This document shows, piece after piece, positions 8,153-18,069 of a DNA stretch of 64,000 nucleotides; the stretch's first letter is position 1; the number at the start of each line of letters is the position of its first letter. The stretch comes from Afipia sp. (GTDB taxonomy: Bacteria > Pseudomonadota > Alphaproteobacteria > Rhizobiales > Xanthobacteraceae): contig JANQAK010000003.1 in the NCBI GenBank assembly GCA_024707075.1, forward strand, positions 930,001 to 994,000, read 5' to 3'. The notes below the pieces were generated by a model, which had not been told where the DNA came from, searched no databases, and worked only from the letters and a program-made list of their open reading frames with translations. Position numbers and translations under genes: made by a program.

Positions 8153-8941
8153 CTACTTGAACGCCCCATGCCGCCCCTGCCCGCTGGCAAAGCGGGTGGC
8201 TCCTTCAAGCGTTTCCCCCGATGCGATGACACCGAGACCGCCCTGCATCTCGTCGACGATCGCGTCCTCTTCCTCAAGGTCCCACTGACGCAGCGCCGAG
8301 CGCTTGTCATTGCGCAGGCAGGCTTGCGGAAAGCGAGCCAGCTCCTGCGCCAGCGCGATGGCGTGCACCCGCGCTTCGCCTTTCGGCACAAGCCGGTTGG
8401 CGAGCCCGATGTCGAACGCCTCCTTCGCATCGACAGGGCGGCCGGTCAGGATCAGGTCCATCGCGCGCGAATGACCAATCAGCCGTGGCAGCCGGATGGT
8501 GCCAAGATCGATCAAGGGCACACCGAAGCGGCGGCAGAAGATGCCGAAGGTGGCGCCCTCGTCCACCACGCGCATGTCCGCCCACAACGCCAGCTCCATG
8601 CCGCCCGCGACCGCATGGCCCTCGATGGCCGCGATCACCGGCTTGCTCAGGCGCAGGCGGCTGGGCCCCATCGGCGCGATGGTGTCGTGGCCGCCGGGCT
8701 CGCGCTTCTTCTCGCGATCGCCGAGCGCAACAGCTTTCAGGTCTGCGCCCGCGCAGAATGCGCCGCCGGTGCCGGTGAACACCGCGACGGACGAATCCGG
8801 ATCGATGTCGAAAGCGCGGAAGACGTCGAACAGGCGGCGCGCGGTCGCGCCATCGACGGCGTTCTTGCGCTCGGGCCGGTTGATGGAAACGATGGTGACG
8901 GGTCCCTCGCGTTCGACAAGGATCGTGTCGGTCTCGGTCAT
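8153..8941 (-). CDS. Enoyl-CoA hydratase/isomerase family protein (crotonase fold)
   Basis: 262 residues. The CoA-binding and oxyanion segments are clear: FCAGADLKA near 62-70 and AIEGHAVAGGMEL at 105-117. Of the two catalytic glutamates of classical hydratase the first is present (Glu116, GGMEL), while the second (normally in the PEI motif) is replaced in the segment GVPLIDLG near 140-146. The enzyme may therefore be an isomerase, hydrolase or other crotonase rather than a standard hydratase. ATG at 8941 follows GGGAGGGAAG. It sits among acyl-CoA genes and is convergent with the SDR. Confidence 0.85.
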   Translation of the reverse strand: MTETDTILVEREGPVTIVSINRPERKNAVDGATARRLFDVFRAFDIDPDSSVAVFTGTGGAFCAGADLKAVALGDREKKREPGGHDTIAPMGPSRLRLSKPVIAAIEGHAVAGGMELALWADMRVVDEGATFGIFCRRFGVPLIDLGTIRLPRLIGHSRAMDLILTGRPVDAKEAFDIGLANRLVPKGEARVHAIALAQELARFPQACLRNDKRSALRQWDLEEEDAIVDEMQGGLGVIASGETLEGATRFASGQGRHGAFK

Positions 8942-8966
8942 CTTCCCTCCCTATGTTTCTTTATTG

Positions 8967-11779
8967 TCAGCCGCTGTTGCGCAGCCCCGCCGAAATTCCG
9001 TTGATGGTTAATTGAATGCCGCGCAGCACCTGCTCGTCGGTACTCTGCGCGCGATGCGCCTGGAGCAACTCGACCTGCACATGGTTGAGCGGATCGAGAT
9101 ACGGAAAGCGGTTGCGGATCGAACGTTCCAGCAACGGATTTCCCTGCAAAAGCCGGTCGTGCCCCATGATCGTCAGCAATGAATCGATCGACTCGTGCCA
9201 CTCGGCGCGGATGCGGCCAAAGATCGTGCTGCGCAGCTTCTCATCCGGCACGAGGTCCGCATAGCGCGAGGCAATGGCGATGCTGCTCTTGGACAGCACC
9301 ATGTCCATATTTGACAGCAGCGTCTGAAAGAACGGCCACTCGCGATAAAGTTCCTGCAAGAACGCGATGCCTTTGTCCGGGTGCTGCCTGACCCAGGCCT
9401 CGACCGCGCTGCCGAAGCCATACCAGCCCGGCAGCATCAGCCGGCATTGCGCCCAACTGAACACCCAGGGGATCGCGCGCAGGTCTTCGATCTTGCGCGT
9501 TTTGGTGCGCGAGGCCGGACGGCTGCCGATGTTGAGCGTGGAGATTTCATTGATGACCGTGGAGGCCCAGAAGTATTCCTCAAAACCTTCGGTTTCATAG
9601 ACAAGATTGCGATAGGCCACGTAAGCGAGGTTGGACAGCTCCTCCATCGCCGCGATGTATTCGTCGCGCGGCGCGGAATGCTTCGGTTGCAGGAGGCTCG
9701 CTTCCAGCGTCGCGGCTGCGAGAATTTCAAGGTTGTGACGGCCGACATCGGCGTTGGAATATTTGCTGGAAATGATTTCGCCCTGCTCGGTGATGCGGAT
9801 TTGCCCGTTCACCGCCCCGCCAGGCTGCGCCAGAATGGCGTCGTAGCTCGGCCCGCCGCCGCGCCCGACCGAGCCGCCGCGGCCATGGAACAGGCGCAAG
9901 CGAACACCGTGACGCTCGAACACGTCGACAAGGCTGATCTCGGCCTTGTACAGTTCCCAGCCCGAGGTGACGAAACCGCCATCCTTGTTGCTGTCGGAAT
10001 AACCGAGCATCACTTCCTGAATGCCGCCGCGGCTATCGACGAGGCGGCGATACTCCGGCAACGCGAACAGGCTGTCCATGATTTGCGCGCACCGCCGCAG
10101 GTCGTCGATGGTCTCGAACAGCGGCACGATGTTGAGGCGGCTGGTGCCGTCCGGCGCTACGAGTCCTGCTTCCTTCAGCAGCACGGCGACCTCAAGCAGG
10201 TCCGAGACACCTTCAGTCATCGAGATGATACACTGGGGGATCACCGCGCCGCCGAACGTCGCATGGGCTTCCGCCGCCGCGCGCAGCACCGCCAGTTCCT
10301 TGATGACTTCCTCGCTGTACGCGACGAATGGTGACGCCAGCGGACGCGCGGTGTTCAACTCACGCGAAAGCAGCGCGATGCGCGCGTCCTCCGGCAAGTC
10401 CTTATAGTTCGTGCCCGGCGCAACCGCCTCGAACAATTCGGCAAGGGTGCGCTCATGCACCGCGGAATTCTGCCGCATGTCCAGCGCGGCGAGATGGAAG
10501 CCGAAACAATCCACCGCGCGGCGCAGATGCCGCAGCCGCCCGCGCGCGATCACCAGCGAATTATTGGCGACCAGCGAGGCGTGCAGCACGTCGAGATCGC
10601 GCGCCAGTTCATCCGGCCCGGCATAGGCCGCGGCATCCCCGACCGGCGGCCGGCTGGTCTCAATTTCCAGCTTGTGCGCCGTGGCCGCCAGCCGCGCATA
10701 GATTCGGACACCGCGAGCCGATACGGCTCGCCGGCCCGGTGCGGCGACGGATCTGGCGACTGCTGAGCCAGCGCACGCAGGTCCGGCGACACATCGGCCA
10801 GATGCGCGGCGAGCGACAGTTCCCCGCCGAGTTCGTGCAGTTCGGCGAGATAGAAGCGCAGAATCTGCGTGCTCTGCATCTTCAACGTGCCACGCATCAC
10901 ATCGGCAGTGACGAACGGATTGCCGTCGCGGTCGCCACCGATCCAGCTTCCCATTTTCAGGAAAGTTGCCAGTTCCGGCGCGTCCTGCGCGTCGGGAGCC
11001 TTGCCGCCCTCCTCGGCCAGCCGGTCCTCCAGCGAACAGTGCAACCGCGGCACCTCGCGCAGGAACGTGTAGTCATAGAACGACAGACCGTTGGCGACTT
11101 CGTCCAGCACCGTCAGCTTGGTCCGGCGCAGCAGATTGGTCTGCCACAGCGTCAACACCGCGCGGCGCAACTGCTCGTCGCTGGCCGCGATCTCGTCCGC
11201 TGTCATCTGGGTGCGATCGCGGATGTCGAGCACCGACGCGATTTCCATTTCGCGGTCGATGGTGCTCTTGCGGCGAACCTCGGTCGGATGCGCTGTCAGC
11301 ACCGGACTCATGAGAGCCCTGGCGAAGAACGCCCGCAGCGCATCGGCGTCGATGCCCGCGTCCTTCGCGCGCGCCAGTGCCCGCGCCAATGTCCCGGGAC
11401 GCGCGGCCACGCCCGCCATGTCCTGCGCGCGCCGCTGCCGGATGTTGTTCTGGTCCTCGGCGATATTCGCCAGATGCGAGAAGTAGCTGAAGGCGCGGAC
11501 GATGCGGACAGTCTCCGCAATCGACATGCCGTCGAGAATGGCTTCGAGTTCGCGGCGCGCCGGCTTATCGTCGTCGCGATGAAAACGGATCGAGGTCTGG
11601 CGGATGCGCTCGACCAGATCGAAGACATCCGCGCCTTCCTGATCGCGCACGGTGTCGCCAAGAAGCCGCCCCAAACGCCGGATGTCGGCCCGCAGCAGCG
11701 CATCGTCGTCGGATGGCGGAACTTCGCCTTCTCTAAGCCTGCTGTCAGGGTTTCTGGGTGAAGACGCGTCGGGCGACAT
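8967..11779 (-). pseudogene. ppc: Phosphoenolpyruvate carboxylase, split by a frameshift
   Basis: Two reading frames make up a normal-size enzyme of about 937 residues that carboxylates phosphoenolpyruvate to oxaloacetate (anaplerosis). The N-terminal frame holds the catalytic VLTAHPTE and GGDRDGNP motifs. The C-terminal frame (from about 10700 down to 8967) holds [12 protein letters not shown] and [14 protein letters not shown] and runs to the family's usual ..[11 protein letters not shown] end. The frame breaks at about 10701-10712 (GTGTCCGAATC on the coding strand), where one added base would restore ..[16 protein letters not shown]. No other damage is seen. Either a recent single-base deletion or a sequence error. 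The start at 11779 is chosen by family length; 11812 is possible. Confidence 0.85.
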
Positions 11780-11854
11780 GAATGATCCGCTTGCGCGAGA
11801 AATGACCGGCATTCCTCAAGTCGCAATTTTTCGCGGAGGACGCAAGCCGCGCCC

Positions 11855-13405
11855 CTAAATTTTGCGCCCTGCTCGTTCCCAGTACGGATCGCGCAGCCGC
11901 CGCTTGAAAATCTTGCCGGAATCCTCGCGCGGCAGGCTGGCCTGGATCTCGATGTGTTTCGGCACCTTGTAGCCCGCCAGCGAGGACTTGAGCTGCTCGC
12001 GGATCACTGCCACATCCAGCACAGCGCCGGGTTGCGGTTCGATCACCGCCATCAGCGCCTCGCCGAATTCCTCGTCGGGAATACCGAACACCGCACAATC
12101 GTGAACCCCGGCGATGCCGTGCAGCACCGCCTCGATTTCCGCCGGATAGATATTGACACCGCCGGAAATCACCATGTCGCGCTTGCGGTCGCAGATGAAC
12201 ACATAGCCGTCCGCGTCGATATAGCCGACATCGCCGCTGGTGATGAAACCGTCGCGATCGATCTCGGCGCGCTTCTCAGGTTTGTTATGATAGGTGAAAT
12301 CGGGATTGGCGGCGATCCGCGAATAGATTTCGCCGATCTCGCCCTGCGGCAGAATCCGGCCATCGTCGCCGAGGAACCGCAACTCCGCGCCGGGCGAAAT
12401 CTTCCCCACCGTGCCGGGCTTCTTCAGGGCATCCTCGGAACTCGCGAACGTCACCGCGCCGGATTCGGTGCTGCCGTAGAATTCATAGATCACCGGGCCG
12501 AACCATTCGATCATGGCGCGCTTCACCTCGGCCGGGCACGGCGCGGCGGCGTGGATGATGTGACGCAGCGAGGACACGTCGTAGGACTTGCGAATGCTTT
12601 CAGGGAGCTTGAGAAGCCGCGTGAACATGGTCGGCACCATGAATACGTTGTCGATCTTCTGCTCGTCGATGATGCACAGAAACTCCTCGGCATCGAAGCG
12701 CGGCATCAGCACCAGCGCGTCGGCGAGCCGCCCGGCGCGCAGGCCGAACGCATTCGGCGCGGAGTGATACAGCGGACCCGGCAGCAGGGCACGAACACCC
12801 GGCTTAAGGCCGTAGATCAGCGCGCGCATCGCCTCCATCGACGCGGTCTGTTCCGGCGTCGGCGCGTAGCGCTTGACGCCCTTCGGATGTCCGGTGGTGC
12901 CGGAGGTGTAGATCATATTCTGCGGCTGCGGCAGCGCCGGGCCGTCGTAGGGCGTCTGCTTGGCGAGCCATGCATCGAAATCGAGTGCGCCGGGCGGCGT
13001 TACCAGCCGCGCCACATCGATGCGATACGTGTCCACGATTTCCGGCGGCAGTGGCACGCTGAGCATGGTGACACCGGAAGGAACGATGCCGTGAAGCCCG
13101 TGCAGCAGGTCGGCGTGGCCGATCAGCACACGCGCGGCAGAGTCTTGCATGACGTAGGCGATCTCGTCCGCCTTGAAATGCCAGTTGACCGGCACGGCAT
13201 ACGCCCCGAGCGTCATCACCGCATACGCCGCCTCGAGGAATGCGATGTCATTGCGCATCAGAATGCTGACGCTGTCGCCCGGCCTGATACCAAGCGCCGC
13301 GAGACCTCCCGCGATCAGGCGTGCACGATCATTGACCTCGTCACGCGATTTGCGGCGATCGCCGCTGATGATGCCGGTGGCGAGCGGCGCAGCAGATGCT
13401 GTCAT
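11855..13405 (-). CDS. AMP-forming acyl-CoA synthetase
   Basis: 516 residues of the ANL superfamily; it would activate a carboxylic acid with ATP and CoA at the entry of the catabolic cluster. Visible motifs: the phosphate-binding loop YTSGTTGHPKGVKR, the YEFYGSTES adenine motif, TSGDVGYIDADGYVFICDRKRDMVISGGVNIYP hinge region (seen in the C-terminal third) and the C-terminal lysine motif EDSGKIFKRRLRDPYW. Co-directional with the next upstream crotonase gene (12-base gap), so the two form an operon. Substrate class (fatty, aromatic or alicyclic acid) is not deducible here. Confidence 0.9.
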   Translation of the reverse strand: MTASAAPLATGIISGDRRKSRDEVNDRARLIAGGLAALGIRPGDSVSILMRNDIAFLEAAYAVMTLGAYAVPVNWHFKADEIAYVMQDSAARVLIGHADLLHGLHGIVPSGVTMLSVPLPPEIVDTYRIDVARLVTPPGALDFDAWLAKQTPYDGPALPQPQNMIYTSGTTGHPKGVKRYAPTPEQTASMEAMRALIYGLKPGVRALLPGPLYHSAPNAFGLRAGRLADALVLMPRFDAEEFLCIIDEQKIDNVFMVPTMFTRLLKLPESIRKSYDVSSLRHIIHAAAPCPAEVKRAMIEWFGPVIYEFYGSTESGAVTFASSEDALKKPGTVGKISPGAELRFLGDDGRILPQGEIGEIYSRIAANPDFTYHNKPEKRAEIDRDGFITSGDVGYIDADGYVFICDRKRDMVISGGVNIYPAEIEAVLHGIAGVHDCAVFGIPDEEFGEALMAVIEPQPGAVLDVAVIREQLKSSLAGYKVPKHIEIQASLPREDSGKIFKRRLRDPYWERAGRKI

Positions 13406-13417
13406 GACAGCCTCCGC

Positions 13418-14230
13418 TCAATTCGCACCATCGACAAATCTCGGCGCGCGCTTTTCGATATTGGCCCGCACGGCCTCGGTCTGGTTGGGCGTTCCCATCA
13501 CCTTCATCTGCTCGACGGATTCCGCCAGCAGCGCCGGCCCCGGATCGTCGCCGAGATTATTGAGCATCCGCTTGATGCCGCGGATGGCGTCGGGGTTCTT
13601 GCCGGCGATCTCGCGCGCGGCTTCCAGAGCCTCCTTGCGCGGATCGTCGCAGATCCGTGTCGCGAGGCCGTAGCTCATCGCCTCTTGCGCCGAGAAAATC
13701 CGGCCGGTGAAGGCCAGATCGCGCAGGATGTCGTCGCGCACGAGACGCGCAAGGATCGGCGTGCCCGCCATGTCGGGCACCAGGCCCCATTTGATTTCCG
13801 TCACCGACATCCGCGTATCCGGCGCGAGGAAGCGCATGTCCGCCCCGATCGCCAATTGAAAGCCGCCGCCGAACGCGACGCCATGCACGGCGGCGATCAC
13901 CGGCACCGGCAATTGCCGCCAGCCCCAGACCGCCTGCTGCGAATGATTGGCGAGGCCGTGCGTGCGCTTGGCGAGATCGCGCAGGTCACTGGCGCCTTCG
14001 CTCATCGCGGCAAAACGTCCCATGTCGAGACCGGCGCAGAACGCACGCCCCTCACCCGACAGAACCACCGCGCGCAGTCCCTTCTCGGTCCGGAGCCGCT
14101 CCGCCGTGTCAACAAGTGCGTTGAACATCGCCACATCCAGCGCATTCATCTTGTCGGCGCGGACGAGGCGAACGTCGGCGACTCCCTCGGAAATCGAAAC
14201 TGTAATGCGATCCGTCGTGGCGGCAGTCAT
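13418..14230 (-). CDS. Enoyl-CoA hydratase/isomerase family protein (crotonase fold)
   Basis: 270 residues. Crotonase signature segments are FCAGLDMGRF at 64-73 and VHGVAFGGGFQLAI at 115-128. The first catalytic glutamate position holds Gln125, while the second is kept as Glu145 (VTEIKWGLVPD). This is the mirror image of the other crotonase in the cluster, which keeps the first and lacks the second. First gene of the leftward unit with the acyl-CoA synthetase, divergent from the dienoyl-CoA-reductase-like SDR over a 106-bp AT-rich promoter region. Confidence 0.85.
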   Translation of the reverse strand: MTAATTDRITVSISEGVADVRLVRADKMNALDVAMFNALVDTAERLRTEKGLRAVVLSGEGRAFCAGLDMGRFAAMSEGASDLRDLAKRTHGLANHSQQAVWGWRQLPVPVIAAVHGVAFGGGFQLAIGADMRFLAPDTRMSVTEIKWGLVPDMAGTPILARLVRDDILRDLAFTGRIFSAQEAMSYGLATRICDDPRKEALEAAREIAGKNPDAIRGIKRMLNNLGDDPGPALLAESVEQMKVMGTPNQTEAVRANIEKRAPRFVDGAN

Positions 14231-14286
14231 GGCGTTCTCCCGGATTGTTTTGTTTCTCTCTTTACAGGATTAGACCATGCTGTTTT

Positions 14287-14310
14287 AATTAATCAACTAA
14301 CTAATCAATA
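14287..14310. promoter_or_regulatory. AT-rich operator-like element in the divergent acyl-CoA promoter
   Basis: TTAATTAATCAACTAACTAATCAA segment containing the direct repeat TAATCAA at 14290 and 14302, exactly 12 bp apart, in a strikingly AT-rich patch between the crotonase and SDR starts. It may bind the same regulator as the palindrome at 5330-5347, since both contain TTAATTAA-like cores. Confidence 0.35.
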
Positions 14311-14336
14311 AAAGCACGTCAGGGCAGGATTGCACC

Positions 14337-15209
14337 ATGTTTAAAGATCGTCTCCTCGAAGGCCGCAAAATCCTGGTCACCGGCGGCGGCACCGGCCTCG
14401 GCAAGGCCATGGCGGCGAAGTTTCTCTCGCTCGGCGCTGAGATTCATATCTGCGGGCGGCGGAAGGGCGTCTGTGAGGACACCGCCGCCGAACTGATGAA
14501 ACTGCACGGCGGCAAAGTCACGGCGCATGGCGTCGATATTCGCGATGCGGCCGCGGTCGATGCAATGATCGAGAGTGCATTCAAGGACGGCCCCCTCACC
14601 GACCTTATCAACAACGCCGCCGGGAATTTTATTTCCCGCACGCAGGATCTCTCGCCTCGCGGTTTCGACGCCGTCGCCAACATCGTGATGCACGGCACAT
14701 TCTATGTCACCCACGCCGTCGGCCGGCGCTGGATCGCCGGCGGTCATCGCGGCAACGTCGTCTCCATCACGGTGACGTGGGTGCGCAACGGCAGTCCCTA
14801 TGTGGTGCCCTCTGCCATGAGCAAGTCCGCCATTCATGCCATGACCATGTCGCTCGCCACCGAATGGGGGCGTTACGGCATCCGCCTCAACACCATCGCG
14901 CCGGGAGAAATTCCGACCGAAGGCATGAGCAAGCGCATCAAGCCCGGCGACGAAGCCGGCGCGCGCACCATCGCCATGAACCCGATGGGCCGGGTCGGCC
15001 AGATGAGCGAACTGGAAAACCTCGCCACGTTCCTGATTTCGGGCGGGTGTGACTGGATCAACGGCGAGACCATCGCGATGGACGGCGCACAGGCGCTGGC
15101 CATGGGCGGCAACTTCTACCAGTTGCGCGACTGGACCGACGCAGACTGGAAAGCGGCGCGTGACGCCATCGTCGCACAGAACGAAAAGGACAAGGCGAAG
15201 CGGTCATAA
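14337..15209 (+). CDS. SDR related to 2,4-dienoyl-CoA reductase
   Basis: 290 residues. Cofactor loop TGGGTGLG at 15-22 and NNAAG at 92-96. The region GSPYVVPSAMSKSAIHAMTMSLATEWGRYG aligns by eye with mitochondrial-type dienoyl-CoA reductases (GSGFVVPSASAKAG..), including the serine and lysine at 159 and 163. There is no YxxxK motif, and the tyrosine used by the mitochondrial enzyme appears to be Trp148 here. It probably reduces an unsaturated acyl-CoA with NADPH. Good AGGA site before the ATG. Followed 42 bases later by a binding-protein gene. Confidence 0.82.
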   Translation: MFKDRLLEGRKILVTGGGTGLGKAMAAKFLSLGAEIHICGRRKGVCEDTAAELMKLHGGKVTAHGVDIRDAAAVDAMIESAFKDGPLTDLINNAAGNFISRTQDLSPRGFDAVANIVMHGTFYVTHAVGRRWIAGGHRGNVVSITVTWVRNGSPYVVPSAMSKSAIHAMTMSLATEWGRYGIRLNTIAPGEIPTEGMSKRIKPGDEAGARTIAMNPMGRVGQMSELENLATFLISGGCDWINGETIAMDGAQALAMGGNFYQLRDWTDADWKAARDAIVAQNEKDKAKRS

Positions 15210-15251
15210 AGAAGCGCAAGCCGACAAGCATAACAACCAGGGAGAAACTGA

Positions 15252-16478
15252 ATGCGTTTGAGCAATATACTACGCGGGACTGTTGCCGCCGGATTTCTGA
15301 TCGCCGCGACACATGGCGCGCTCGCCCAGAAGAAATACGACACCGGCGCCACCGACACCGAGATCAAGATCGGCAATATCATTCCCTACAGCGGGCCTGC
15401 CTCCGCCTATGGCTCGGTGGGCAAGGCGATGTCCGGCTACTTCAAGAAGATCAACGACGAAGGCGGCATCAACGGCCGCACGATCAATTTCATTTCCTAT
15501 GACGACGCCTACAGCCCGCCAAAAGCGGTCGAGCAGACCCGCAAGCTCGTAGAGAGCGACGAGGTGCTTGCGGTGTTCGGCGCACTCGGCACGCCTTCCA
15601 ACACCGCGATCCAGAAATACCTGAACGCGAAAAAGGTGCCCCAACTCTTCCTCGCCACCGGCGCCACCAAGTGGAACGACCCCAAGGGCTTTCCCTGGAC
15701 CATGGGCTGGCTGCCCAGCTACCAGAGCGAAGGCCGCATCTATGCGAAGTACCTGCTGAAGGAAAAGCCGGATGCGAAGATCGCGGTGTTCTATCAGAAC
15801 GACGACTTCGGCAAGGACTACCTGAAGGGGCTTCAGGACGGCCTCGGCGCGAAGAAAACCATGATCGTGGCGGAAGAAAGCTACGAACTGTCGGAACCCA
15901 GCGTCGACTCGCACATCGTCAAGCTGAAGGCGACGGGCGCAGACGTGCTCGTGATCTTCACCACGCCGAAATTCGGCGCGCAGACGATCAAGAAGGTCGG
16001 CGAGCTGAACTGGAAGCCTATGCAGATCGTCGCCAACGTCAGCGCATCCACGGCCAACGTGATGAAGCCCGCGGGCCTCGATTTCGCGCAGGGCATCATC
16101 TCCGCGACCTATGCCAAGGATTCAACCGATCCGCAGTGGAACGACGATCCCGGCATGAAGGAGTACAAGACGTTCCTCGCCAAGTACGTGCCGGAGGTCA
16201 ATGTCGCGGACTCCTCCGCCCTCACCGGCTACAACATCGCGCAGACCATGGCCGCGGTGCTCAAGCAATGCGGCGACGATCTCACTCGCGCCAACGTCAT
16301 GAAGCAGGCGGCCAGCATCAACGGCCTTCAGCAAGGCGGACTGCTGCCGGGCATCCTGATCAAGACCAGTGCAACGGACTTCTCGCCCATCGAGCAATTG
16401 CAGTTGATGCGCTTCAAGGGCGAGCGCTGGGAACTGTTCGGCGGCGTGATCGACGGCGAAGCCGGCGGAGAACGCTGA
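15252..16478 (+). CDS. ABC transporter substrate-binding protein, branched-chain amino acid/aromatic acid type
   Basis: 408 residues with a signal peptide (MRLSNILRG.. hydrophobic core, cleavage after ALAQ at about 25). The mature part has the type I periplasmic-binding fold (TEIKIGNIIPYSGPASAYGSVGKAM, then DDAYSPPKAVEQTRKLVESDEVLAVFG). No permease or ATPase lies beside it. Its place behind acyl-CoA genes suggests it captures the acid that the cluster degrades and delivers it to a Liv-type membrane complex, possibly the one at 20.5-23.9 kb. Strong GGGAG ribosome-binding site. Confidence 0.9.
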   Translation: MRLSNILRGTVAAGFLIAATHGALAQKKYDTGATDTEIKIGNIIPYSGPASAYGSVGKAMSGYFKKINDEGGINGRTINFISYDDAYSPPKAVEQTRKLVESDEVLAVFGALGTPSNTAIQKYLNAKKVPQLFLATGATKWNDPKGFPWTMGWLPSYQSEGRIYAKYLLKEKPDAKIAVFYQNDDFGKDYLKGLQDGLGAKKTMIVAEESYELSEPSVDSHIVKLKATGADVLVIFTTPKFGAQTIKKVGELNWKPMQIVANVSASTANVMKPAGLDFAQGIISATYAKDSTDPQWNDDPGMKEYKTFLAKYVPEVNVADSSALTGYNIAQTMAAVLKQCGDDLTRANVMKQAASINGLQQGGLLPGILIKTSATDFSPIEQLQLMRFKGERWELFGGVIDGEAGGER

Positions 16479-16486
16479 CATACGCA

Positions 16487-16515
16487 TCGCGAACTTGCCG
16501 CCGGGTGGTTCGCGA
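16487..16515 (+). other. Hairpin just downstream of the binding-protein gene
   Basis: TCGCGAAC and GTTCGCGA arms (8 bp) with a 13-base loop, starting 9 bases after the stop codon. No T-run follows, so it is more likely a 3' mRNA-protecting or Rho-dependent element than a classical terminator. Confidence 0.4.
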
Positions 16516-16624
16516 ATGTCAAGTGCTCTACTGGCAAGGCGAATATCGCCCACTTTCGCCTCGCCATTCGAACGCCTCCCGCTATATTGGCCGCCAACGA
16601 GACCAATAAACGGGAGGCGATTTC

Positions 16625-18046
16625 GTGAAATCCAGTGCGGAGCTTGTGCAGGCAACGGCCTGCGAGAATGTCGAGCGGCTGCGGCGCGGCGAAATCACCC
16701 CCCACGATCTGCTCGATGCACTGGAAGCCCGAATCGGCGAAGTCGACGGCCAGGTGAACGCCCTGCCGACGCTGTGCTTCGACCGCGCCCGCGCCCACGC
16801 CGACCGCATGATGAAAAGGCCCGTGAGCGAACGCGGGCTGCTCGCCGGCATGCCGGTGCCGATCAAGGATTTGACTGACGTTGCCGGCGTCAAGACCACG
16901 CAGGGATCGCCGATCTTCAAGGATACCATCGCGACGAAGTCCAACATCGTCGTCGAGCATCTGGAAGAAAACGGCGCGATCATCTACGCTAAGTCCAACA
17001 CGCCGGAATTCGGCGCAGGCGCGCAGACCTTCAACGAGGTGTTCGGCCCCACGCTCAACCCGTGGAATTTGTCGCGCTCGGCCTCCGGCTCATCCGGCGG
17101 CGCGGCGGCAGCGCTCGCAAGCGGCACGGCATGGCTGGCGCACGGCACCGACGTCGGCGGCTCGCTGCGCAATCCCGCCAGTTTCTGCGGCGTGGTCGGG
17201 ATGCGGCCCAGCATCGGCCGCGTCGCGCATTCGCAAGCTGTGAAGATCGACCGCACGCTCAGCGCCGACGGTCCGATGGCGCGCAATGTCGAAGACCTCG
17301 CGCTGATGCTGGACGCGATGTCGGGCGAACACATCGGCGATCCGCTGTCGCTTCCTATTCTGCCGACCTCGTTCCTCGCCGCCACCCGCTCCGGTGCCAA
17401 GCCGAAGCGCATCGCCTATTCCGCCGATCTCGGCATCTCGCCTGTCGATCCTGAAGTCGCGGAGATCACGCGCAAGGCCGCGCAGCGTTTCGCAGAGGCC
17501 GGCGTCATCGTCGAGGAAGCGCATCCCGATTTCAAGGAATCGGTCGAATGCGCCCATGTGCTGCGCGCCTACGACTACGTGCTGACGAAGGGCAAGCTGC
17601 TGAAGCAGCATCGCGATCTCTTGAAGCCCGAAGTGATCTGGAACATCGAACAGGGTCTCAAACTGACGCTGGCCGACATCGAGCGCGCCGAAGCCCAGCG
17701 CGTCACGCTGACCAACCGCGCCCTCGCCTTCTTCGAGACCTACGATCTGCTGCTGTGCCCAACCACTATCGTCGCACCCTTTCCGGTCGAGCAGCGCTAT
17801 CTCGCGGAATGCAACGGCGTGAAGTTCGACAATTATGTCGGCTGGCTCGCCATCGTCTCAGCCGTTACCATTGCCTGCTGTTCCGGCCTGTCTATACCCT
17901 GCGGCTTCACCAAAGAAGGCCTGCCGGTCGGATTGCAGATCGTCGCCGCGCCGCGCGGCGAAGCCCGCGCGCTGACGGCGGGCAAGCTGCTGGAAAACAT
18001 CCTCGGACTTGGGGCCATCACGCCGATCGATCCGCGCAAGGGATGA
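16625..18046 (+). CDS. Amidase (amidase signature family)
   Basis: 473 residues, GTG start at 16625 preceded by GGGAGG. The Ser-cisSer-Lys triad is complete: Lys81 (PVPIKD), Ser156 within SGSSGG and nucleophile Ser180 (DVGGS); the 75- and 24-residue spacings equal those of the family prototype. It hydrolyses a carboxamide to acid and ammonia in the cytoplasm. The specific substrate is unknown. It follows the binding-protein gene by 146 bp and could release an acid from an imported amide. Confidence 0.9.
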   Translation: MKSSAELVQATACENVERLRRGEITPHDLLDALEARIGEVDGQVNALPTLCFDRARAHADRMMKRPVSERGLLAGMPVPIKDLTDVAGVKTTQGSPIFKDTIATKSNIVVEHLEENGAIIYAKSNTPEFGAGAQTFNEVFGPTLNPWNLSRSASGSSGGAAAALASGTAWLAHGTDVGGSLRNPASFCGVVGMRPSIGRVAHSQAVKIDRTLSADGPMARNVEDLALMLDAMSGEHIGDPLSLPILPTSFLAATRSGAKPKRIAYSADLGISPVDPEVAEITRKAAQRFAEAGVIVEEAHPDFKESVECAHVLRAYDYVLTKGKLLKQHRDLLKPEVIWNIEQGLKLTLADIERAEAQRVTLTNRALAFFETYDLLLCPTTIVAPFPVEQRYLAECNGVKFDNYVGWLAIVSAVTIACCSGLSIPCGFTKEGLPVGLQIVAAPRGEARALTAGKLLENILGLGAITPIDPRKG

Positions 18047-18069
18047 TTCAAGGGATGACTGCTGAAGGA

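Noticed and set aside
11954..14311. Open frame of about 785 codons on the plus strand
   Set aside because: Antisense to the acyl-CoA synthetase and crotonase; no recognisable domain.
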